Shown: one piece after another, positions 47,470 to 58,486 of the stretch
Numbering within the stretch: the stretch's first letter is position 1
Layout: each line of letters starts with the position of its first letter
From: Escallonia rubra
Lineage: Eukaryota > Streptophyta > Magnoliopsida > Escalloniales > Escalloniaceae
DNA: 64,000 nucleotides
NCBI GenBank assembly: GCA_033065855.1
Contig: JAVXUO010000986.1
Location: 496,001 to 560,000 of the forward strand
Direction: 5' to 3'
Made by a program: the position numbers and the translations under genes
The notes under the pieces: model-generated
What the model saw: the letters and a program-made list of their open reading frames with translations, nothing else
The model's database searches: none
Told to the model about the DNA's origin: nothing

Positions 47470-48553
47470 GTGTAATACCCCAATATTTATTTATGATATG
47501 TTATTACTTTAAAATAAATAAATAACTAAATAAATAAGTTGTGGCCTTTTCATAATATTAGAAAAGTTTTTGTGCATTTTGAATAAGCGGATAAAGTTCA
47601 AGGGGGTTTGCGTAATTTATCAATTAGGGTTTTGATATAAATAACCCTCTTCTTCTTCTTCCAACCTCTTTTTCTTTCCTGCTTGCCGCCCCTTCCATCT
47701 TCTTCAGCATTTTATCCCTAAACTTGTTGTTCATGGAGAATTTTGATGTGATTGGCGTGGCGTAGCGTGGGGGGGGGGGGGGGAGGGATGAGCTTTCGTT
47801 GTTTTGCTTGTATAAGGTAAGGGTGTCTATTTTTCTTTGCTGTGATAAGGGTTTCCCATAACATGATTCTGTGGTTGGAGTGTTATCCAATTAAATTCAT
47901 TCAGAAACTTTAATCCCTAAGCAATTGTTTGTTAAATTACCGGTAGTTGAAATTAGACTTTGGATTAATCTTTGACAGTGACTTTTGAGGATTGTTATCT
48001 GTTCTTGGTTACTGCACAAGCATTTGCTTTAGAATCCATGGAGGCTTATCCCTAAATTCGTTTGTATTGTCCATGGCAATCATCATATTGGTAACTTCCA
48101 TTTTATTCCATATGTTTGTTCCTTTTTTTTTTTACTGCCATTGTTCAATTATGAGTTCTGGTACTTGAGCCCATTTCAGGGAGAAGTGTTGGTTGGTTGA
48201 AAGAGCCCTACTTACTCTTTCAAGGGGTTTCAGCAGTATGCCACAGAAGTAGTACTTTAGGTAGCTTTCTTTTGTGGATAGATGATGTTATAGGCCTTCT
48301 TTTATATTGGCAATTTGCTTTTAGATTTCTTACCACCTTATACTTTAACCATATCCTAATTCTCCAGCAAATTTCATTCTTATGCCAGTAGCTTTCCTTG
48401 TGATCTTACTGCCAGTAGGGACTTTTCTTATCCTAGGGTAATGGCGCAAAATTCGTATAATCACTCCCTTGCAAATACTTAGTGATTTCCTTGCGTTACT
48501 GTTATCTTACCTCATGGCTGTAACCATGCAACCTCTTTTTATCAAAAGCCTAA
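47470..48553 (+). mobile_element. LTR fragment of an unclassified retrotransposon
   Basis: TGTAATACCCCAATATTTAT begins directly within the transposase sequence. A TATA box (TATAAATA, 47636-47643) precedes a CT-rich leader with CTTCTTCTTC. A poly-G run lies at about 47769-47784. The other end is not identified; the chromovirus at 48554 interrupts this DNA. Confidence 0.5.
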
Positions 48554-49040
48554 TGTCACGGATCGAATTTTCCTAAGTTGAAACAGTGCGGCACTTAGCG
48601 GACAAGCCCCTTGCTTGTGCTAAGTCAGCCTTCTCGTCGGGCTGGGCGATGCTAGAAGCGAACACACCAAGAAGAACATAAGAGAGAGAGTTTGGGAGAA
48701 TGTATGCTTGTATTGCTTGTGTACAAGAATACTTGTGTGCTTTGGCCAAGTGAGGCCTCAGCTATTTATACTAGTCCACTTCCTTAATGGACGGTGGAGA
48801 TACATTCCATCCTACGGATCTTATTCCGCTTCTAGAATTCTCTAGATATGTACAAGGTTCTCTACTATTCTAGAATCCTCTAGAACTATCTCTTATGTAC
48901 AAGAAGAGTGTAGAACATTCTGGAAACTTTGCCCAGTCATCGCCTCGTAAGCGTCCTCGTAAGCATCCTCGTAAGCGTCCATTAGGCGCCTGCGTGGCTT
49001 TTCTTCTAAAATTAGCCTCCATATCAAAAATTACGGGACA
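48554..49040 (-). repeat. 3' LTR of the chromovirus
   Basis: On the minus strand it starts TGTCCCGTAATTTTTGATAT and ends TCCGTGACA; it is 487 bp, the same length as its partner. Confidence 0.92.
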
Positions 49041-49051
49041 TTCTCCCCCAC

Positions 49052-52000
49052 CTAATCTCGCGACGCCCTCATCGTAACCTCCTCGCAGTATCGGTTTATG
49101 ATGTTTTGGAACTGCCAAAGATCATTTGCTGATTCCCATGTAGCTTCTCTCTCCGGCAATCCCTTCCATTTCACCAAGTAGTGCCGCGTTGGTGGAACAC
49201 CTCGTCCTCGTTCGAGCCTGTCGCTAAGCACGTACTCGGCCTCCTTGTCATAGGACTTCACCACTGCTGTTGGTGCCCTATGACTCTCTCCACGGCTTGG
49301 GTCTTCCTTGTCGTCATAATGTGGCTTTAGTAAACTGACATGGAAGACCGGGCGTATCTTCAACTTTGGCGGCAACTCCAATCGATAGGATACTTTCCCA
49401 ACTTTTGCCACGATGGGAAAGGGTCCTTCGTACCTTCGAATCATCCCTTTGTATACTTTCCTGAAGGACTTAAACTGTTGCGGAAGCAGCTTTAACATCA
49501 CCATGTCCCCAAGGTTGTACTCTTTCGGCCGTCGTCTCTTATCCACCCACTTCTTCATCTTGCGCCCAGCTTTGTCAAGGTAAGAGTGCGCGACGTCCGC
49601 TTGCTCGTTCCATGACCTTGCCACTTGCCCCGCCAATGGGCTTCTCCCCTTGTAGTTGCCCGCCAATGCAAGGGGAGTGAGCGGTTGTTGCCCTATGGCA
49701 ATCTCAAAAAGACTTTGGTTCGTGGCCTCGCTTCTCATCAAATTGTACGAAAACTGAGCCACGTCCAAAAGTCTCGCCCAATCCGTCTGGTTAGCACTTA
49801 CAAAGTGCCGCAAGTAACACTCAAGTAGAGCATTTACCCATTCCGTCTGTCCATCAGTTTGAGGGTGAAAACTCGTTGAGAAGTGCAGCTCCGAGCCAAG
49901 GAGTTTGAACAACTCCGTCCAAAACTTTCCCGTAAACCTTGGGTCTCGGTCGCTCACTATAACCTTCGGTAGTCCCCAATACTAAACCAAGTTCTTAAAA
50001 AATAACCGAGATGCTTCCTCCGCTGTGCAGTCGGCTGGGGATGCTACAAAAGTTGCGTACTTAGAAAACCGGTCCACCACAACCATAATCGAGCCACATC
50101 CCTCCGATCTTGGCAAGCATGTAATGAAGTCCATGCTTACACTCTCCCACAGATGTGTGGGGATGGGCAAAGGCTCGAGTAGTCCCGCTGGCAATTGGTT
50201 CTCCACCTTGTCTTGTTGGCACACAAGACAAGTCTTCACGTACGCCTCCACTTCGTCCTTCATTTGGGGCCAATAGTATGAAGCCTCCACCAAGGCATAT
50301 GTCCGTCATTGCCCCGGATGGCCTACCCACGGAGTGTCGTGACACTCTCGAATGATCCTCTTCCTCAAGTTGTTCCACTTGGGAACATACGCCCGTTGGC
50401 CCGTCGTGTAGAGAAGGCCATCTTCCACCCAAAATCGTTCGGTTTGCCCACTCTCCGCAAGCTTGAAGAGTTGTCTGGCTAAGGGATCATGCTCCGTGCC
50501 CTCCTTGATTCCCTCTAGGATGTCTCCCTTTGCCTTCGACATAATCGCCAATTCCGCCTTCCGACTTAAGGCATCCGCTACCAAGTTGGCCTTGCCCGAC
50601 TTGTATTTCATCACATAGTCGAACTCGGCCAAGAAGTCTTGCCACCTGGCTTACTTCGGACTTAACTTCCTTTGAGATTGGAAGTAGCTAGTAGCTATGT
50701 TGTCGGTCTTGATCAAGAACCGACTCCCCAACAGGTAGTGCCTCCACGTGTGTAGGCAATGAACCACTGCGGTCATCTCCTTCTCTTACACCGTGTACCT
50801 CCGCTCGGTGTCATTTAGCTTGCGGCTTTCAAATGCTATTGGATGCCCTTCTTGCATTAACATCCCTCCAATAGCAAAATCGGATGCATCCGTTTACACC
50901 TCGAACACCTTCGTATTGTCAGGAAGAGCTAGCACCGGCTCTTCCGTCACTGCCTCCCTCAACCCTTCGAAGGCAGATTGGCACCTCTTGGACCACTCCC
51001 ACGTTTTCCCCTTCTTGAGTAGATCCGTTAACGGGGCTGCCTTGGCTGAGTAGCCCTTGATAAACCGTCGATAATAATTAGCTAGGCCAAGAAATGACCG
51101 TAGCTCGGAGACCTTTGTGGGCGCCTCCCACTCCTTGATCGCCTTCACTTTCTCTTCATCCATCCGAAACATTCCGCCCTTGATGATGTGACCAAGGAAG
51201 TGCACCTCTTCCTTGGCGAACGAGCACTTCTCCCGCTTGACATAGAGCTCGTTCTCTCGCAACACCTCGAACACTGTTTTAAGATGCTCCACATGTTCCT
51301 CCAATGTGTTGCTATATACCACGACATCATCGAGATATACCACCACGAACCGATCAAGGTAAGGATGGAATATCTTGTTCATGAGCGTGTAAAATGTGGC
51401 TAGGGCGTTGGTCAAACCGAACGACATGACTAAGAACTCGAACGCTCCATATCTCGTCACACATGTGGTCTTGGGCTCATCTCCTTCGGCAATGCGAACT
51501 TGATAATACCCTGACCTTAAATCCAGTTTGGTGAAGAACTTGGCCCTCCCAAGTTGGTCGAAAAGATCCGCGATCAATGGAATTGGATACTTGTTCTTAA
51601 CCGTTACCTTGTTAAGAGCCCGATAGTCGATACACATCCGCAAAGAACCATCGTGCTTCTTTTGAAACAAGACTGGAGCTCCATATGGTGCTTTAGAAGG
51701 TTGGATATAACCCGCATCCCTTAGCTCGGTCAATTGTCTCCGCAACTCCTCCAATTCTGGCAGTGCCATCCTATAAGGTGCCATTGATGGTGGCTTGGCC
51801 CCCGGCTCAAACTCGATTTGATGATCCACCTCCCTCCTAGGTGGAAGCCGCTTCGGCAGCTCGGGAGGCATCACGTCCTTGTTCCCCTCAAGGACTTCCT
51901 CGATCTCCCTCGGTAGTGGTTCGGTTGAGTCCCCCACATGGTCTTCCATCTTTAGGGCCGCCAAATAGGTTGCCTCTCCTTTCTTGACTCCCTTCACGAT

Positions 52001-53719
52001 TTACATCGCCGACAACTGCATGGAGGCTAGGGTCTTGGCACTAGAAGCTCCCACAGACATAGGCACTACACATGATGCTCCTCTCTCCATGATATGCACC
52101 GCATTGCTGTAAGGCGACACAAAGGCATTCACTTGCCGCAAGAAGTCGAGGCCTATCACAACCTTGAAGTCATCCATCGGGGCCACCGAGAAATCAACTA
52201 ATCCCCTCCACGAACCAAGGCACATCTCCACTTGACGTGCCGCACCTTGTAGAGGCTTTGCGTTGGTGTTGACGGACTTTAACCATCCTCCGCCGCCAAC
52301 CACTTTGAGGCCTAGCCGCTTGGCCTCTTCCATTGTGACGAAGTTGTGCGTTGCCCCCGTATCAACCATCACTTGCGTGGGCTTCCCGTTCAACTTAGCC
52401 TCCACGTAGAGCAACCCTTTGCCCGTAGAAGCTTGTCCCTATCTCGTCGGGACCTTCGCCACGGCTTTGGCATGTAAAACATTGAGGATTTGGAGCGAGC
52501 CCATGTGCACAGCTCCTTCCTCGGGCTCTTCGTTCTCCTCGACCAAGGCATTTAGCTTGCCTTGTCGTGGGCAATCTCTCGCCCAATGCGGCCCTCCGCA
52601 GAAGAAACATCCGTCCTTGGGCTTACTCTTGGCTCGCATCTCCTCTAGCTTGCCATGGCCTTCGAACTTGCTGGTGCCGGATTGGTTATACCCCTTGTTC
52701 CACGCCTTGGGTTTGTCTCCCCCACCTTTGGCGTGGTTACCCTTCAAAATCACTTGTGCATTCTTTCCCTTCGAAGAGTCCCCCACCCTTACATACTCCA
52801 TTAACGACTCTGCCACCGCTATGGCCTCGTCAATGTCCTTCACGCCTCGGAGTTGAAGTTCTTGCTTAGCCCAATTTTGGAGGCCGTCAATAAAGTTGAA
52901 GAGGAGGTCCTCTTCCGTCAGGTTGGGAATGTGGAGCATAAGAGTAGTGAACTCCTTCACGTAATCACTGATGCTACTCTTGTGCTTCAATTCCCTCAAT
53001 TTATTCCTTGCTTCGTAGGTAACATTCTCGGGGTAGAACTGCCTCTTTATCTCTTTCTTAAACACATCCCAAGTGTCTATGGTGCATAGACCCTTCTCAA
53101 TATCATTGTGTTTTCTATGCCACCATAGAGTAGCCGTGTCGGTGAGATAGAGGGTGGCAGTCCTTACCCTAGCCTTTTCATCCGTGATGCTAGCACCTTT
53201 GAAGTAGCGCTCCATATGCCATATGAAGTTGTCTAGCTCCTTCACATCACGCTTGCCGCCAAATTCATTCAGCTTTTGCGCGTCCACCCTTGGACTAGGA
53301 GTGACGACGGCTCCACCCGCAATGGCCCTCTTGCACATAGTCGTTTCTTGCCTCGTCTCCTCCACGCCAACTTTAACCACGTCAAGTTGTTCTTGAAGAT
53401 TTGCGAACAACTCCACGAATCGAGTGTGCAACTCATCTTGGCCCGTCACGGCCTTCTTGAGCGACTCGAGCTCCTCCAACACATGATCCTCCAAGGTTTG
53501 GAGGTTTTGCTCGACAAAGCCCAAGCGGTCTTTCGCATCGCCCATGGCTTCCTCCAAGACACAAGTGCGGCCGTCCAAAGAAGAGATCGCATCTCTTGAC
53601 TTGCTTTGGCCACGGCCCTTCTTCCCACCGGTTGATGGTAGTGGATCACGCCCACGTTCCACCACGACATTCTCCTCGGCAACTCCGGATGCTCCCACAT
53701 TAGTATCCTTGCCTACCAT
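49052..53719 (-). pseudogene. Chromovirus gag-pol polyprotein, one frame with seven stops
   Basis: From the first ATG at 53719 a single reading frame runs 4.7 kb to a stop at 49052. In order: gag (TATLWWHRKHND, FKKEIKRQFYPENVTYEARN) with a CCHC knuckle CFFCGGPHWARDC; protease with the active-site segment VMVDTGATHNFV; reverse transcriptase with [15 protein letters not shown] and [11 protein letters not shown]; RNase H with TDASDFAIGG; integrase with CLVCQQDK, MDFITCLPRS and HFSTSFHPQTDGQTE; and a C-terminal chromodomain (EYVLSDRLE, HYLVKWKGLPEREATWES). Stops lie at 52439, 52001, 50894, 50786, 50651, 50306 and 49982, all in the same phase and with no frameshift between them. The copy cannot make the full polyprotein. 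Confidence 0.92.
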
Positions 53720-53751
53720 TGTTGCTCCTTGCTTGGCACGACTCGTCGTAA

Positions 53752-53767
53752 CCAAGCTCTGATACCA
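53752..53767 (-). other. Primer-binding site (tRNA-iMet type)
   Basis: TGGTATCAGAGCTTGG on the minus strand lies two bases inside the 5' LTR end. Confidence 0.9.
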
Positions 53768-53769
53768 CC

Positions 53770-54256
53770 TGTCACGGACCGAACTTCCCTAAGTTGAAAC
53801 CGTGTGGCACTTAGTGGACAAGCCCCTTGCTTGTGCTAAGTCAGCCTTCCCGTCGGGCTGGGCGATGCTAGAAGCGAACACACCAAGAAGAACACAAGAG
53901 AGAGAGTTTGGGAGAATGTATGCTTGTATTTCTTGTGTACAAGAATACTTGTGTGCTTTGGCCAAGTGAGGCCTCAGCTATTTATACTAGTCCACCTCCT
54001 TAATGGACGGTGGAGATACATTCCATCCTACATATCCTATTCCGCTTCTAGAATTCTCTAGATATGTACAAGGTTCTCTACTATTCTAGAATCCTCTAGA
54101 ACTATCTCTTATGTACAAGAAGAGTGTAGAACATTATGGAGACTTTGTCCAATCATCGCCTCGTAAGCGTCCTCGTAAGCATCCTCGTAAGCGTCCATTA
54201 GGCGCCTACGTGTCGTTTCTTCTAAAATTAGCCTCCATATCAAAAATTGCGGGACA
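53770..54256 (-). repeat. 5' LTR of the chromovirus
   Basis: On the minus strand it starts TGTCCCGCAATTTTTGATAT and ends TCCGTGACA, 487 bp, immediately before the primer-binding site. Confidence 0.92.
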
Positions 54257-54324
54257 CTAAGTACCCATTGTGTGTGTGACATTCCTTGGGCATATTGCCA
54301 CATGCCAACATTTTTGTCACCTCT

Positions 54325-54336
54325 CATATATATATC

Positions 54337-54384
<48 letters not shown>

Positions 54385-54830
54385 CATACGTATATACATA
54401 TACATACGTATATACATATACATACGTATATACATATACATACGTATATACATATACATACGTATATATATATATATACATATATACATATACATACGTA
54501 TATACATATACATACGTATATACATATACATACGTATATACATATACATACGTATATATATACATACGTATATATATACATATACATATATGTATATGTA
54601 TATATATGTATATGTATATATACATATACGTATATATACCTATACGCATATATACATATACATATACATATACATATATATACATATACATATACATATA
54701 TATGTATATGTATATATATGTATATGTATATGTATATATATCTATGTATGTATATATATGTATATGTATATGTATATATATCTATGTATGTATATGTATA
54801 TATATATGTATGTATATGTAGATATATATA

Positions 54831-54863
<33 letters not shown>

Positions 54864-54935
54864 GTATATGTATATGTGTATATATATATGTATGTATATA
54901 TATCCATATATATATACATCTATGTATATGTATAT

Positions 54936-54967
<32 letters not shown>

Positions 54968-54978
54968 GTATATGTATA

Positions 54979-55019
<41 letters not shown>

Positions 55020-55023
55020 ATAT
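54325..55023. repeat. Compound TA/CATA/TATG microsatellite, about 700 bp
   Basis: Blocks of TATACATATACATACG (54380-54590) give way to TATGTATATGTATA blocks, back to CATATACATA (54620-54700), then TATGTATATG to 55023. The strand bias of the unit flips several times, so the array is made of inverted segments that could fold. The very long open frames in all directions are compositional artefacts. Confidence 0.95.
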
Positions 55024-55026
55024 AGA

Positions 55027-56148
55027 GGGCCGATCCACATTCCCTAGTGGATATTATCCACCCAACCGCAACACTTTGTTGCAGTTGCAATGTTCATCCG
55101 CTACATTATGTAGCGGATGATCCAAATCATTTTTCTATGTGTTCTTTGTGCTTTGTCTCTGTGCTTTAATGTTTGTTGTTTGCACTGTTATGTGCTCTTC
55201 CAGTTTCATCCAATAACCATACAATCCCACAAACCAAAAACAATATGTTCTTGCTGAGCCCACAAAAAGCAGAAAATTGAGATCAAGAAAGTAGACCGAG
55301 ATTAAACCAAACTGAAAACAAACCCACGGCAAAATCACCGCGCCACAGCAGAACCACCGCACCACTCCACCACAACCAAGAAACCAACAAAAACCCAAGA
55401 CTTGTCAAGTGTTATTATTAAACCACTAGATATGAGATAATTAAAAAAGGAAAAAATCTGAAAAGGAAAAACCCAAGATCTGGCAGTGGCGATTAGAAAT
55501 TAGGGTGAGGCAGAGTTGCGATTGACTCAGTGGCGCTGGGCGATGTTGACCCTGCGAAGATCTAGCAGCAATGGTGCCGGTGGTCAGGGATTTGGGCGAG
55601 GCAGAGCTCTGGTTGACTTAGTGGCGATGGGGTGGTAGCATTGGCAGTGGCGGTGGTGTTGACCACGGGTGATATTGACACCTGCCAAGATCTGGCAGCA
55701 GCGGCGACTGAGTGATGGGTGATGCTCGTACGACGTCGGTGTGGGTATCACTACTGATCAAAGGGTGTGGTGGATTTGGATGGCGCACGAGTGATGGGTG
55801 TTGGGGCTGTGACCAATGGCGGCATTGCGGATAAGGAGATTGAGGGGTAGAGGGAGGGGAACGGGAAGGGGAAGAGAGAGAGAGAGAGACCAAGTGGAAA
55901 AAAAGAGATAGAAACCATGAAACCATGAGTTCCAATGAGAAGCAAAGAATTGTCAAAAAATAGTCGTCCGCTACTTAATGTAGCGGACGAGCACTTTATT
56001 TCTTAGAGTGTCAGGGGCAATTTTGTTAAAAGTACCGTCCGCTACACAATGTGGTGGACGGACGTAAAAAAAATATCTGGACCATCCACAAATCGCGTAT
56101 GGACGGTCAGATCGCGCGGGCAACTTAACTCAAGTTACCCGCATATAT
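55027..56148. mobile_element. Possible MITE-derived element related to 6879-7087
   Basis: TCCGCTACATTATGTAGCGG (55098) and GTCCGCTACTTAATGTAGCG (55968) are variants of the palindrome in the MITE at 6879. The right part, with GTATGGACGGTCAGATCGCG and CAACTTAACTCAAGTTACCC, resembles that MITE's right end. Between them lies about 850 bp of unrelated DNA with a (GA)n run at 55873. The element borders a microsatellite on its left, as the first one does. Exact ends are unclear. Confidence 0.5.
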
Positions 56149-58486
56149 GTATGTGTGTGTATTGGCCAATCCACATCCACCGTAGGAAAAAATAATTATT
56201 ACTCCACCACTCATCTTGTAGTCCACGTGTGATCGTGAACGGCGCAAATTACGCTGTAACCCACTTATGTGGTTAGAAGTTTTTCTGAAAATTCCCCTCG
56301 CATTCACCAAGTCATGCAGATCCCATCTAACCACTACTAAGTGTAACGATTAACCCCTACAAATACTAGCGGTTAGACAAAAGTGGTTTCATCTGTTTGC
56401 TTCCTTCATCTGTTTTCATCCCCAATGACAGGAATATGACACCCAAAGTGCACATCGAACTTCTGCATCTATTCTCGCTCTTCTGGCATGGTGGTATCAC
56501 CAAATCCCAATTATCAAACTATATGTCCATCTCCATTTTCAACAACCACATTCATCACCAAATCAATTACTATATCAACATAAAAAAACATATGTAACAA
56601 ATCTGAAAAGGACTGAAGAAATTCAATTCTTTCATCAACAAATCCAAGTAGAACAGAAAAAAAAAATTGGGAAAAAAGAAGATGCAGTAGATTGAAAATA
56701 ATTGGCTTGGCTTGGAAAAAATTGATCAACATGTAATAGACTTGGTCGAAGGACAAATTCGGCGATGGTGGCCTGGGCAAAGGACTGTGGCAGCGGCATG
56801 AGCATCGACATCGTCTAGAAAGGGGCAACTCCAGCGTCGACCGTTGGTCGCAAAGCCCATCGGCATAGCGTAATCTTCTGGCAGTGACGACGTCGATGCA
56901 CGATGATGGGGTTGGCCGGATAAACGTCGTCACAGATCTTTAGCTCCAGAGAAACGTCGCGAATCTGGATGGGAAGACGAGCGGGGGCGACGGACAGGAG
57001 ACTTCATTAGACTGGCAGCGGAGTCCGTCAGCGTCGTCGTCTTCTACGTCTCCCCGCGGCGGCAGCGGTCTACGTCTTCCGTCGGCGTCGACTTTCGTGC
57101 GGAGTTGTTGGCCACCGTTATCTCCAGGCGCTGCCAGAGAGAGAGAGCGAGAGAGAGAGATCGGATTAAAGCTGTGTTCCATCTTCCCGGAAACATGAAA
57201 AGGAAAGCGATGAAAAGGCTAACCAAAGTTTGCCCCAAGAGTTCCTGCCATCACACAAAAAAAGATCAGGAAAACCTAGAGGGTAGAGCCTCTCAAGCGG
57301 AGCTGTTTATAGTCTACAATAGCTTCAATTCCCCATTTTTCCTTCAATAATCAAGGTCTCTAAAAGCTTCACCAAGAGTGAGAAAGAGGGGAAGATGAAG
57401 TTTGTACCTTCACCTTGTGCTTATTCTTCAACCAAGACACGATGATAATCTTGGTTTCTACCAAATCTTTGACAAAGCATCCGGAAGGATGAACAAGCAA
57501 AGATTGAATACTCAGGGGTTGTTTCTAGGTTGCAGAAGCAAAATTCCAAGTGGATGTATGATTATCAAATGATTCCCTGATATTTTGACCAATAGGATCC
57601 TTGAGATTATAGAACCTGCTAACATAAGCCAGGCTACACCAAGGTAATTCATGACAGTACACTAAACATGGGACACACTACTCGTCAACATTTGGTTACA
57701 AAGTATAGCAGAGAGTAACATTGGAAAAAACAGAGGTGGGTGTATGCAATATTGCAACACCTTACGATTTTTCCAACCGAAGGAAAACTTGGTCATAAAT
57801 AATTATGACATGAAAGATAAACCTTCGGAAAATCTTCACTAGCAAGGTGCAGTTCCGCAATTGTGTTGTACACTTACTTGGTGAACTTCATGCACCTTCA
57901 GTCCTCAGTAGCACGACTATGGACCCACTGTCACAACAACAACAAAAAAGAAAACCATGAATACAAGATGAATAGCAACACAACAGGTAGAAATAACACA
58001 GAAGCCAAAAAATTATACTGTTCTTTAGCTACGAAAGAAACCAACGATTTTAAGTTATAAGTATCTAGATGTTTTTAATTTTTGTACAAGGTTATCGAAC
58101 TATAAACACGGATCAAGAAGCTTTTCTTATAAAGAACCCAAAAGTTACCATCATTAAGGAAGTAGATATAAAGCATTATCCAGAGAAAGCAAAATTGCAG
58201 GATACCTTTTTTGTAGGCCCCTGACTGCTCCTAGTTACTCTGAGCTAAGAGCTATCCCCATGGCTGATTTTAGAGTAATATCCCAAAACAAGCCCTTGGT
58301 ATGCTCTAAAAGCGAGAGTGAGTAGCAAAAGGGCAGCTGCAAAAGTTCAGCAACAAGTCATTCTCATCTATCCGGCGACACACATGGAATTTGAAGCTCG
58401 TTGAGCAGCTGCTCCTCAAATCTTGGTATGCATCAATCTTTGGCAAACCATCATAAATAAAATTTCAGACCAGTTCAGGTTTGTAC
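56149..58486. other. Intergenic DNA, including the PPR 3' UTR
   Basis: No gene supported. GGCCAATCCACATCC at 56164 echoes GGCCGATCCACATTCC at 55029. A (GA)n run lies at about 57133-57160 in a G+C-rich stretch (56750-57130) that resembles a 5' UTR, but no protein is recognisable. The minus-strand PPR gene's 3' UTR must lie just below 58487. Confidence 0.35.

Larger units (their letters stand above)
48554..54256 (-). mobile_element. Chromovirus (Ty3/gypsy) with both LTRs, 5.7 kb
   Basis: Two 487-bp LTRs (48554-49040 and 53770-54256) bound an internal region read on the minus strand. A primer-binding site matching tRNA-iMet (TGGTATCAGAGCTTGG, 53752-53767) adjoins the 5' LTR, and a polypurine tract AGGTGGGGGAGAA adjoins the 3' LTR. 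The flanks share CTAA (48550-48553 and 54257-54260), a 4-bp duplication or a decayed 5-bp one. The LTRs differ at about two dozen positions by eye, mostly transitions, so the insertion is not very recent. Domain order gag-PR-RT-RNase H-INT-chromodomain defines the lineage. Confidence 0.92.

Noticed and set aside
52419-53762. Plus-strand frames opposite chromovirus gag
   Set aside because: Unlike the Tat antisense ORF they contain no recognisable domain, and the minus-strand gag explains the open sequence.
54270-55120. Very long open frames in all directions rich in Y, I, T, V and M
   Set aside because: They are translations of a TA/CATA microsatellite, which contains few stop codons in some phases.
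55618-55956. Minus-strand serine/proline-rich frame
   Set aside because: Low complexity, no domain, and adjacent to a (GA)n run within probable transposon DNA.
56514-57238. Possible gene in a G+C-rich stretch on the minus strand
   Set aside because: Short frames with no conserved motif; it may be a 5' UTR relic, but I cannot support a protein.
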